36,071 nt of DNA from Nitrospirota bacterium. GTDB lineage: Bacteria; Nitrospirota; Nitrospiria; Nitrospirales; UBA8639. Position 1 is the first letter of the stretch. Every line of letters begins with the position of its first letter. The position numbers and the translations under genes were made by a program. The stretch is taken from contig JAQBUF010000034.1 in assembly GCA_027623995.1 (NCBI GenBank), positions 1 to 36,071 of the forward strand, given 5' to 3'. The notes beneath the pieces are model-generated. The model saw only the letters and a list, made by a program, of their open reading frames with translations, was not told the origin of the DNA and did not search any database. Below, piece after piece: positions 23,439-31,120 of this stretch.

Positions 23439-24641
23439 TTAGACATTATTCAATAAATGCCCAAGCTTGGCCTTCTTAGTACGAAGGTACTCAACGTTCG
23501 CTTCCCTAGGAGCAATTTCAATGGGAATTCGCTCAACCACATTTAAACCATAGCCTTCAATCCCTACAATCTTTCGTGGATTATTGGTAATCAAACGAAT
23601 TTGCTTTAACCCCAAACTGACAAGAATTTGAGCCCCGATGCCATAATTGCGGAGGTCGGGCTTGAACCCCAATTGCAAATTGGCCTCAACGGTATCACTA
23701 CCCAGATCTTGTAAGTGGTAGGCCCGAATCTTATTGAACAAGCCAATGCCCCTGCCTTCTTGGTTCAGATAGAGCAACACGCCCTTTCCTTCTTTTTCAA
23801 TCATCTCCATGGCGTGATGCAGCTGATCCCGACAGTCACAGCGAAGTGATCCAAAGACATCCGAGGTCAGACACCCCGAGTGAACACGAACCAAAGTTGG
23901 CGCTTCATCGATCGAACCTTTCACTAAAGCAATATGAGCCGCATTATCTAACTCGTTTTCGAACACCATGGCCTCAAAGTTGCCAAAGATCGTCGGCAAC
24001 TGCGCATTGACCGATTTCTTCACAAACGTCTCACGCAATAAACGGTATTGGATCAAATCTTTGATCGTAATGAGTTTAAGGTCATGCTCCTTGGCAAATT
24101 TGACCAAATCTGGCACTCGAGCCATCGTGCCATCATCATTCATGATCTCACAGATCACACCAGACGGGTTCATTCCAGCGAGACGGGCCAAATCAACCGA
24201 GCCTTCGGTTTGGCCAGCTCGCTTGAGCACTCCTCCATCATGGGCGCGAAGCGGAAAAATATGGCCAGGCTTGGTAAAATCGGCCGCTTTGCAGTTCGGG
24301 TCCACCGCCATTCGAATAGTCGTGGCTCGATCTGAAGCTGAGATTCCGGTGGTCACATCACGAGCCGCATCAATCGATACCGTAAAGGCCGTCCCAAATG
24401 GTGCGGTATTTTCAATAGATTGGGGATGGAGTTGAAGCTCGTCGGCGCGGGAAGAACTCAAAGCCAGACAGATCAGGCCTCTGGCGTACTTAGCCATAAA
24501 ATTCACCGCTTCGGGCGTGACGCATTCTGCGGCTATGACCAAATCGCCTTCATTTTCTCGGTCTTCATCATCGACCAAAATGACGCATTTGCCGTCCCGA
24601 ATATCCTGAAGGGCTTCATCTATTGAATTGAACGATTCCAC
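23439..24641 (-). CDS. ribBA: Bifunctional DHBP synthase / GTP cyclohydrolase II
   Basis: 400 residues from a GTG at 24641, which has GGAGAAAGG seven bases upstream and gives the usual start (V/M)[13 protein letters not shown]. An upstream GTG at 24665 lacks such a site. The N-terminal RibB half (to about 200) carries [12 protein letters not shown] and [18 protein letters not shown]. The C-terminal RibA half has the zinc ligands in [16 protein letters not shown] and [14 protein letters not shown]. Together they make both precursors of lumazine. The order narK, ribBA, ribH, nusB on one strand, with 72 and 86 nt gaps, suggests one transcript or overlapping ones. Confidence 0.95.
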   Translation of the reverse strand: MESFNSIDEALQDIRDGKCVILVDDEDRENEGDLVIAAECVTPEAVNFMAKYARGLICLALSSSRADELQLHPQSIENTAPFGTAFTVSIDAARDVTTGISASDRATTIRMAVDPNCKAADFTKPGHIFPLRAHDGGVLKRAGQTEGSVDLARLAGMNPSGVICEIMNDDGTMARVPDLVKFAKEHDLKLITIKDLIQYRLLRETFVKKSVNAQLPTIFGNFEAMVFENELDNAAHIALVKGSIDEAPTLVRVHSGCLTSDVFGSLRCDCRDQLHHAMEMIEKEGKGVLLYLNQEGRGIGLFNKIRAYHLQDLGSDTVEANLQLGFKPDLRNYGIGAQILVSLGLKQIRLITNNPRKIVGIEGYGLNVVERIPIEIAPREANVEYLRTKKAKLGHLLNNV

Positions 24642-24713
24642 GCTTTTGCCTTTCTCCAAATCCACTTCAGCTTATATGAGGTTTGGGTACCCCTGTCAAT
24701 CTGGTCTTGTGTT

Positions 24714-25922
24714 TTACTCCTGAGCCAAAGTCGGCTCCATTGCCTCTCCCAGGCACCGCTTCATCACCAACACACTCAAAGCGGCCAAACCTGTCAATAA
24801 TCCAAAGACCAGAAATCCACTAGCATAGGTGCCGGTAAGATCTTTCAAGAGACCAAACCAGACAGGCAGGAGAAATCCTCCTATCCCACCTGCCGCTCCT
24901 ATAAACCCTGAAGCTGTTCCCATCCGTCCTTGAAATCGAAGGGAGACCACCTGAAAAACCACACCGTTCCCAAATCCAAGAAATAATAGGGTCAAGACCA
25001 TCAACGGGAGAGAAATCGGCAAGGGTAACAGCCCACTCAGGCCCACACTGAGTATAGTGCTCAATGGAAACACCACCAAGAGTAGGTTAATCCCCCCCCT
25101 TCGGTCGGCCAAGTACCCACCCATCGGCCTGGCAACACTCCCCGCTAACCCGCACAGGGCCGTGACCGTCCCAGCCATGACAATCCCCAGCTGATACTGA
25201 TCGTGAAAAAACATTGGCAAAAAACTTGAAAACCCAACAAATCCACCAAAGGTCACGCCATACAAAAAACACAACCAGTATAAAAACGGCTGCTGAAGAA
25301 TAGATCGGATAGACAGGGACGCTCCTGCCCCCTTCCGGCTATTGGCGAACCCAGTTCGGTTTGGTACGACAAAGAAAAACACGAGTGCGGTAATCACGAC
25401 GGGAATAATCATGACCCCAAAGGTTCCATGCCACCCTATGAGACTGGCAATTCGAGGACCAAAGAAGGTCGCCAGCAACACGCCACTATTCCCAATTGCG
25501 GCCACTCCCATGGCGAGCCCTTGATGTTCAGGAGGATATGCTAGACTGGCGATGGGTAAGGCAATGGCGAAACTGGCCCCGGCAAATCCAAGGAGCAACC
25601 CTACACCCAACATCTGGACATAGCTGTCTCCAAAAATCCAACCCAAGAAAAGGGCCACCACTTCAAGCCCTAAAATCCCTAGGCCAACTCGCTTGGCCCC
25701 AAATTGATCGGCAAAAGGACCAACCACAATTCTCAGGAGAGCTCCACCAAGAAGCGGAACTCCCACGAGAAATCCCTTTTCGGTGGCACTCAGATCAAAT
25801 TCTTGAGCAATGGCGACACCCATAGCCCCAATCAAGAGCCACACCATAAAACTCACCTCAAAGTGCAGCCAGGCCCCTAACAAGGATGGCCAATGTCCAA
25901 TTTTTAACGCTTGCAGTCTCAT
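24714..25922 (-). CDS. narK: NarK/NasA-family nitrate/nitrite porter (MFS)
   Basis: 402 residues with about 12 membrane segments. The NNP-family signatures are present: GFAGASFAIALPIASLAYPPEHQGLAMGVAAIGNSG in helices 4-5 and FLGFGNGVVFQVVSLRFQGRMGTASGFIGAAGGIGGF in helices 10-11. The N-terminal arginine in helix 2 (LLRIVVGPFADQFGAKR) is the substrate-site candidate. It would move nitrate or nitrite across the inner membrane; nitrite import or nitrate export suits a nitrite oxidiser or an assimilating cell. Direction cannot be read from sequence. ATG 25922 has a weak ribosome site. The symbol is used in the family sense. Confidence 0.85.
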   Translation of the reverse strand: MRLQALKIGHWPSLLGAWLHFEVSFMVWLLIGAMGVAIAQEFDLSATEKGFLVGVPLLGGALLRIVVGPFADQFGAKRVGLGILGLEVVALFLGWIFGDSYVQMLGVGLLLGFAGASFAIALPIASLAYPPEHQGLAMGVAAIGNSGVLLATFFGPRIASLIGWHGTFGVMIIPVVITALVFFFVVPNRTGFANSRKGAGASLSIRSILQQPFLYWLCFLYGVTFGGFVGFSSFLPMFFHDQYQLGIVMAGTVTALCGLAGSVARPMGGYLADRRGGINLLLVVFPLSTILSVGLSGLLPLPISLPLMVLTLLFLGFGNGVVFQVVSLRFQGRMGTASGFIGAAGGIGGFLLPVWFGLLKDLTGTYASGFLVFGLLTGLAALSVLVMKRCLGEAMEPTLAQE

Positions 25923-26074
25923 TGACTAAACCAACAAATAGAGGTTGACACATCACACATATTAAATTCTCATCATCACCCTATGCCCTACATAGCCGTT
26001 TGCACTATAGAAGATCCAATTTTGCTGTCGCAATTAAAGGGCTCATTGTCAGAAGAACACAGATGAAATCATCT

Positions 26075-26103
26075 TTGTCATTCTGAGACTTCGTGTTTAT
26101 AAT
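26075..26103 (+). promoter_or_regulatory. Sigma-70 type promoter of rpoH
   Basis: TTGTCA (26075-26080) and a perfect TATAAT (26098-26103) are separated by 17 bp. Transcription would start near 26110, about 47 nt before the rpoH ATG at 26157. It is the best consensus promoter in the window. Confidence 0.75.
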
Positions 26104-26156
26104 TTTCTTGAAGTCTCGAAGATTCACCAAAATTTCGCTTAAAGAAAAACGCTTAG

Positions 26157-27170
26157 ATGAAAGACCCCAAGACCTCAAAAAACCAAGAGAAGTTGCTGTC
26201 TGAAGAAGAGGACGTCGTTGATGTAGAGTTCTCCCTTGAGGAAGATGGTCCTGAACTTCCCAGCGATACTTTCCCACAGGTAGAGAGCGAGAAAACGCCA
26301 TCACCTGATGCAGGTTCCCTCATACCTGGAACTGCCATCAATCGGTATTTAGCGGAAATCCGTCGGTATCCCTTCCTATCTAAGGAAGAGGAGATTCAAC
26401 TCTTTCACGAATATCAGACCCAAGGGAGCCGAGAGGCTGCCGTCAAACTGATTCTCGCCAACCTACGAGTCTCTGTCGCCATTGCCAAAGAATATGCCCA
26501 TACCGGCGCAGACCAGATGGATTTGATCCAAGAAGGCAATGTCGGTCTGATGCAAGCCATCAAAAAATTTGATGTCAATCGGAATGTACGCTTTTATGCG
26601 TATGCCGCCTGGTGGGTTAGAGCGTTTATATTACGGTATCTCTTGAACTCACACCGATTGGTGAAGATTGGGACCACCCAGGAGCAACGCAAACTCTTCT
26701 ACAATTTAAAAAAAGAAAAGGCCAAGCTTGAGCGTTTGGGCTTTGTCCCAGATGCCAAACTGCTCGCAGATCGTCTTCAGGTTCGCGAGCGAGATGTGGT
26801 CGAGATGGATCAGCGGCTCGGTGGATGGGAATTATCGCTGGACCAACCCATCAACAGCGAAGAAGGCCAAGGCACATTTCTCGATTTGCTTCCTTCCCAA
26901 TCCCCACGGATTGATGACAGCCTGGCGGAAGATCAGCTTCGAGTCTTATTTCGAAAAAAACTTGGAGAGTTTGCCAAAATGCTCAATGAACGCGAAGAGG
27001 ACATTCTCAGGAATCGACTGCTGTCGGAGACACCCCTCACCCTAGAGGAATTAGGGCAGAAGTATTCGATCACCAAGGAGCGCTCACGGCAACTCGAGGC
27101 AAAAATCATCAAAAAGTTGAGAGAATTCATGAAATCAGAGGTGAAGGATTTTGATGAACTCAGATTTTAA
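26157..27170 (+). CDS. rpoH: RNA polymerase sigma factor, RpoH (sigma-32) group
   Basis: 337 residues. Regions 1.2-2 (about 57-170) include DLIQEGNVGLMQAIKKFD and FYAYAAWWVRAFILRYLL. The segment QRKLFYNLK (177-185) matches the RpoH box, which in E. coli reads QRKLFFNLR and mediates control of sigma-32. Region 4 with its HTH covers about 275-325 (LTLEELGQKYSITKERSRQLEAKIIKKL). An acidic N-terminal stretch of about 55 residues precedes the sigma core, and region 1.1 of RpoD is missing. It directs heat-shock transcription; groS and groL follow directly, which fits. It has a strong sigma-70 promoter at 26075-26103 and a weak ribosome site. Confidence 0.88.
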   Translation: MKDPKTSKNQEKLLSEEEDVVDVEFSLEEDGPELPSDTFPQVESEKTPSPDAGSLIPGTAINRYLAEIRRYPFLSKEEEIQLFHEYQTQGSREAAVKLILANLRVSVAIAKEYAHTGADQMDLIQEGNVGLMQAIKKFDVNRNVRFYAYAAWWVRAFILRYLLNSHRLVKIGTTQEQRKLFYNLKKEKAKLERLGFVPDAKLLADRLQVRERDVVEMDQRLGGWELSLDQPINSEEGQGTFLDLLPSQSPRIDDSLAEDQLRVLFRKKLGEFAKMLNEREEDILRNRLLSETPLTLEELGQKYSITKERSRQLEAKIIKKLREFMKSEVKDFDELRF

Positions 27171-27395
27171 ACCCACCTCCCTCTCAGGAATGCTATAGAT
27201 TGACACAATGTTTAGGCAATAAATAGGCAGGGGAAAGCAGAATTTTTCTTAATCAAGGCCTTGACTTTCCCTAACGCCGATTTATCTACCACTTCAGCAC
27301 GGGAAATTGAAGAATTTTCCCATCAGGGATGAGACCGCACAAGATCAGCACATTAACGAATCAAATTATTTTCAACAAAAGGAGGCAGTTTTAAT

Positions 27396-27722
27396 ATGGC
27401 TACCAAGGAAAAAGAAGAAAAAAAAGAAGGCAAAGAGGGTAAAGGAACTTCGGCTAAAGGATTTCTCCCATTAGGAGATCGGGTATTTGTGACCTATACC
27501 GAAGAATTAGAGCGTACGGCCGGTGGCATTTACGTTCCTGATTCCGCCAGAGAAAAACCCCAACGCGGAACCATCGAAGGGGCTGGCGTAGACGTGAAAT
27601 GCCTCAAAGTTGGCGATCAAGTGTTATTCGATAAATATTCTGGAACAAAAATAAAAATTGAGAACGATGATTGCCTGATTCTTCGTGAAGAAGACATCTT
27701 AGGAGTGTTCGTTAAGGACTAA
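27396..27722 (+). CDS. groS: Co-chaperonin GroES
   Basis: 108 residues; the heptameric lid of the GroEL chamber. The domain begins at about residue 23 (FLPLGDRVFVTYTEELERTAGGIYVPDSAREKPQRGTI) with an intact mobile loop, and ends in ILGVFVKD. The first 22 residues are an extra stretch made almost only of Lys, Glu and Gly (ATKEKEEKKEGKEGKG), absent from ordinary 95-residue GroES. AAAGGAGG at about 27379-27386 supports ATG 27396. In the 225 nt upstream I see no CIRCE operator; a TTGACA at 27200 and TTGACT near 27264 are possible -35 boxes with poor -10 partners. Control by the adjacent RpoH is plausible. Confidence 0.94.
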   Translation: MATKEKEEKKEGKEGKGTSAKGFLPLGDRVFVTYTEELERTAGGIYVPDSAREKPQRGTIEGAGVDVKCLKVGDQVLFDKYSGTKIKIENDDCLILREEDILGVFVKD

Positions 27723-27805
27723 GCTGAAACTGGGCATTCAACCAGTTTTATAAAATGAATCTCTAGAAATTAAAGTTTTACTTAAAAATTCGAAGGAGAA
27801 AGATT

Positions 27806-29458
27806 ATGCCAAAGCAGTTACTGTATAGCGATCAAGCCCGAGCGGCCATACTCTCTGGAGTCAATCAATTGGCCAATGCGGTGAAAGTCACCTTGGGACC
27901 CAAAGGCCGGAACGCCATTTTAGATAAGAAATTTGGTGCTCCCACCATTACCAAAGACGGTGTGACCGTCGCCAAGGAAATTGATTTAGCAGATCCCTAC
28001 CAAAATATGGGTGCTCAACTGGTCAAAGAAGTGGCCAGTAAGACCAGTGACGTGGCTGGTGACGGAACCACGACGGCCACCGTGTTGGCTCAGGCCATTT
28101 ACCGCGAAGGTGTCAAACACCTCAGTGCTGGCGCCAATCCCATGGAATTAAAACGTGGGATCGATAAGGCCGTGGAAGTGTGCATTGAAGAGTTGAAAAA
28201 AATCAGCAAGCCTTGTCAAACCAAAAAAGAAATCGGCCAAATCGGCTCCATTTCTGCGAATAACGATTCCACCATTGGCGATCTCATCGCCGAAGCCATG
28301 GACAAAGTTGGTAAAGATGGTGTGATCACCGTTGAAGAAGCCAAATCCATGACCACCTCATTAGATGTCGTGGAAGGGATGCAATTCGATCGAGGCTACA
28401 TCTCTCCGTACTTCGTGACCAATGCCGAACGCATGGAAGCTGTCATGGAAGATGCCTTCATTCTCATCCACGAGAAAAAAATCAGTGCCATGAAAGACTT
28501 ACTCCCAATTCTCGAGCAAGTCGCGAAAATGGGTAAACCCCTCGTGATTTTAGCTGAAGATGTCGATGGCGAAGCCTTAGCCACTCTTGTGGTCAATAAA
28601 CTTCGTGGAACCTTGAATGTCTCTGCGGTGAAAGCCCCAGGATTCGGCGATCGACGCAAGGCCATGCTGGAAGATATTGCCATCCTCACCGGTGGGCAAG
28701 TGATTTCAGAAGAAGTCGGCTTAAAATTAGAGAACGTGAAGCTCACCGATCTTGGCCGGGCCAAGCGCATGACCATCGATAAAGACAACACCACGATCGT
28801 TGAAGGCGCTGGAGATAGCAAGAAAATTGAAGGCCGCGTGAAGCAGATCAAGGCGCAGATTGCCGAAACCACGTCCGAATACGATGGCGAAAAGCTCCAA
28901 GAGCGGTTAGCAAAAATCGTTGGCGGTGTAGCCGTGATTAACGTGGGTGCCGCAACGGAAACCGAAATGAAGGAAAAGAAAGCCCGCGTCGAAGACGCCC
29001 TTCATGCAACCAAAGCCGCCGTGGAAGAAGGTATTGTTCCTGGTGGTGGTGTGGCTCTCCTGCGTTGCGTTCCTGCTCTCGAAAAATTGAAGCTCCCAGG
29101 TGACCAACAATTCGGTGTAAATATTGTGCGCCGCGCCTGTGAAGAGCCCATTCGTTTGATTTCTGAAAATGCCGGGGTCGAAGGTTCAATCGTTGTCGAT
29201 AAAGTACGCAACGCTGCAGCAACCCATGGGTACAATGCAGGGACTGACGAATATGTTGATATGGTCGAAGCGGGTGTCATTGATCCAACCAAGGTGACCC
29301 GATGTGCATTACAAAATGCCGCGAGCGTCTCTGGGTTGCTCCTCACCACTGAGGTGACCATTACTGATGCTCCTGAAGAGAAGAGTGGTGGTGGTGGCGG
29401 TGGTGGTCATGACCACGGTGGTATGGGTGGAATGGGCGGAATGGGCGGAATGATGTAA
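27806..29458 (+). CDS. groL: Chaperonin GroEL
   Basis: 550 residues, full length. It folds substrate proteins in an ATP-driven double ring. The ATP site [14 protein letters not shown] (about 86-99), [30 protein letters not shown], and the C-terminal Gly-Gly-Met tail ([16 protein letters not shown]) are present. A Gly run and HDH precede that tail. GAAGGAG lies seven bases before ATG 27806. It starts 83 nt after groS and is ended by the terminator at 29489-29531. It appears to be the only chaperonin in the window. Confidence 0.98.
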   Translation: MPKQLLYSDQARAAILSGVNQLANAVKVTLGPKGRNAILDKKFGAPTITKDGVTVAKEIDLADPYQNMGAQLVKEVASKTSDVAGDGTTTATVLAQAIYREGVKHLSAGANPMELKRGIDKAVEVCIEELKKISKPCQTKKEIGQIGSISANNDSTIGDLIAEAMDKVGKDGVITVEEAKSMTTSLDVVEGMQFDRGYISPYFVTNAERMEAVMEDAFILIHEKKISAMKDLLPILEQVAKMGKPLVILAEDVDGEALATLVVNKLRGTLNVSAVKAPGFGDRRKAMLEDIAILTGGQVISEEVGLKLENVKLTDLGRAKRMTIDKDNTTIVEGAGDSKKIEGRVKQIKAQIAETTSEYDGEKLQERLAKIVGGVAVINVGAATETEMKEKKARVEDALHATKAAVEEGIVPGGGVALLRCVPALEKLKLPGDQQFGVNIVRRACEEPIRLISENAGVEGSIVVDKVRNAAATHGYNAGTDEYVDMVEAGVIDPTKVTRCALQNAASVSGLLLTTEVTITDAPEEKSGGGGGGGHDHGGMGGMGGMGGMM

Positions 29459-29488
29459 TTTCCGCGTATTTGATTTTGCCTTGCTCTT

Positions 29489-29531
29489 CGAAGGCCCCAG
29501 AAGGAACACTTCTGGGGCCTTCGTTTTTTTT
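29489..29531 (+). terminator. Rho-independent terminator of groSL
   Basis: A perfect 15-bp stem, CGAAGGCCCCAGAAG paired with CTTCTGGGGCCTTCG, with loop GAACA, followed at once by eight T residues. It lies 30 nt past the groL stop. Confidence 0.95.
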
Positions 29532-29656
29532 CGAACATCTCTTCCCTTTCAGCGGTCGCACACATTGCTGGCCTGACGAAAGTCTTCTGTGTTATATATC
29601 TTTAGTCACAAAAACGACCGAAACACACTTGGATTTTTGCCGAAAGGACACAGGTT

Positions 29657-30046
29657 ATGAAGCAGTATTTAATCGGACTCATGATGGTAGGATTCGTCAC
29701 CGGAGTAATATTTGGACACACCACGAGTTCCTTTGCCGCACCTCAAGCAGAATCCATCTGCACCATCGGCATGGAAAAGGGAGAACAGGGACGGACGTGT
29801 GAAGTTCCGATTCCCGATGGCTGCACCACCGCAAAGGTCCCCGGCTATGACCAACCCTGGGCCGATATTTCAAAGGGTGGAGGAACGCAATGTCAATACG
29901 ACAAGTCAAAAACTGATTGGACCACCAAGATCACGGCCTCCTGTGGTCCTTGCACCACCGACAATTGCTCCGCACAGTTCAGCGTCAAATTCAATTGCTC
30001 CGGCGGTAACACCGGGTACAAAGCACAGCCTCGACCGAAACATTGA
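29657..30046 (+). CDS. Small exported cysteine-rich protein, unrecognised
   Basis: 129 residues. A signal peptide of about 28 residues ends in SSFAA, after which the mature protein should be periplasmic or secreted. It has eight cysteines, an even number that could form four disulfides, in the order SICTIG, RTCEVP, DGCTTA, TQCQYD, ASCGPC (two), DNCSAQ and FNCSGG. There is little hydrophobic core. I know no family with this arrangement; a small disulfide-stabilised adhesin, inhibitor or structural protein is possible, but not shown. AAAGGA is ten bases before ATG 29657. It is bounded by the groSL terminator and queG, and probably has its own promoter. Confidence 0.75.
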   Translation: MKQYLIGLMMVGFVTGVIFGHTTSSFAAPQAESICTIGMEKGEQGRTCEVPIPDGCTTAKVPGYDQPWADISKGGGTQCQYDKSKTDWTTKITASCGPCTTDNCSAQFSVKFNCSGGNTGYKAQPRPKH

Positions 30047-30091
30047 CGCCATATCAAACGTCTAAAATTTCCCACACATTTAACTGACTCG

Positions 30092-31120
30092 GTGACCGTG
30101 CTGTCTTTAGCTGAATCGATTAAACAGGCCGCCATCGCCCAGGGTTTTGATGTCGTTGGTATTAGCCGCCTCACAATCCAAGACTGCGAACCATTTCCAC
30201 AGCAACCCGATACCACCCCCCTCCCCGCCAAGTCGCTCCTTAAGCACTTACATGACTGGATGGCCTTTGGTTACCACGGAACCATGCAGTGGATGGGGAA
30301 AGAGCCAGAGCGTCGAGCTGACCCAAGGAAGGTATTACCTGACTGTCAGTCCATCATCAGCGTCGGAATCAATTATTGGACTGACAAGGATCCCGATGAG
30401 GGACCAGGAAACGGGAGGATTGCTCGATACGCCTGGGGCAAAGATTATCACCGCCTCTTCAAAAAACGCTTAAAAAATCTTGAGCTGTCAATTGCAAAGT
30501 TAGCACCAGACGCCACGACACGCAGTTACGCGGACACAGGCCCGGTCATGGAAAAAGTCTGGGCCCAACGAGCTGGCCTAGGCTGGATTGGAAAACACTC
30601 CAACCTCGTGTCGTCAGACTTTGGATCATGGCTTCTCCTAGGGGAAGTGTTAACCAACTTGGAGTTAGCCCCAGACGAACCTGGTACGGATTTATGCGGG
30701 ACCTGCACCTTGTGCCTTCAAGCCTGCCCCACCAACGCCATCACCGAACCCTATATCGTTGATGCCACGAAATGCATTTCGTATTTGACGATCGAGTACC
30801 GTGAAGACTTGGAGACTATTCCCCCAGCCCTTCGCACCAAAATGGGCAATCGAATTTTTGGCTGCGATGACTGCCTTGACGTCTGCCCTTATAACGTCAA
30901 TGCTTTGCCGACAACGGACACGGCCTTCTTTCCTAGCCCAATCACGCAAAGCCCAAATCTCGGACTCCTGTCACACATGAACGAAGACACGTTTGCCCAT
31001 ACCTTTGAAGGCACTCCGATCCGTCGCCCAAAACATGCCGGGTTTCAACGCAATGTCCAGGTGGCGATGGCCAACGATATCACCCTCTCGAAATCTCCTA
31101 ACGCAGCTCAACAATCGTAA
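30092..31120 (+). CDS. queG: Epoxyqueuosine reductase
   Basis: 342 residues; it reduces epoxyqueuosine to queuosine in tRNA using a cobamide and two 4Fe-4S clusters. The YADTGP motif holds the catalytic Asp148, followed by ERAGLGWIGKH-like residues (QRAGLGWIGKHSNL, 159-172). Cluster cysteines are at 202, 205, 208 and 212 (CGTCTLCLQACP), and 228, 258, 261 and 265 (the last three in CDDCLDVCPYN). The start is a GTG at 30092, with a second GTG two codons later; no good ribosome site helps decide. Its 3' end overlaps that of mutS2 by 23 nt in opposite orientation. Confidence 0.95.
   Translation: MTVLSLAESIKQAAIAQGFDVVGISRLTIQDCEPFPQQPDTTPLPAKSLLKHLHDWMAFGYHGTMQWMGKEPERRADPRKVLPDCQSIISVGINYWTDKDPDEGPGNGRIARYAWGKDYHRLFKKRLKNLELSIAKLAPDATTRSYADTGPVMEKVWAQRAGLGWIGKHSNLVSSDFGSWLLLGEVLTNLELAPDEPGTDLCGTCTLCLQACPTNAITEPYIVDATKCISYLTIEYREDLETIPPALRTKMGNRIFGCDDCLDVCPYNVNALPTTDTAFFPSPITQSPNLGLLSHMNEDTFAHTFEGTPIRRPKHAGFQRNVQVAMANDITLSKSPNAAQQS

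Noticed and set aside
24642-24713. FMN riboswitch before ribBA
   Set aside because: The gap is only 72 nt and lacks the conserved RFN segments.
27171-27395. CIRCE (HrcA) operator before groS
   Set aside because: No TTAGCACTC-N9-GAGTGCTAA-like repeat is present.
28396-28872. 158-codon frame antisense to groL
   Set aside because: Open only because of groL codon bias; composition is typical of a shadow frame.
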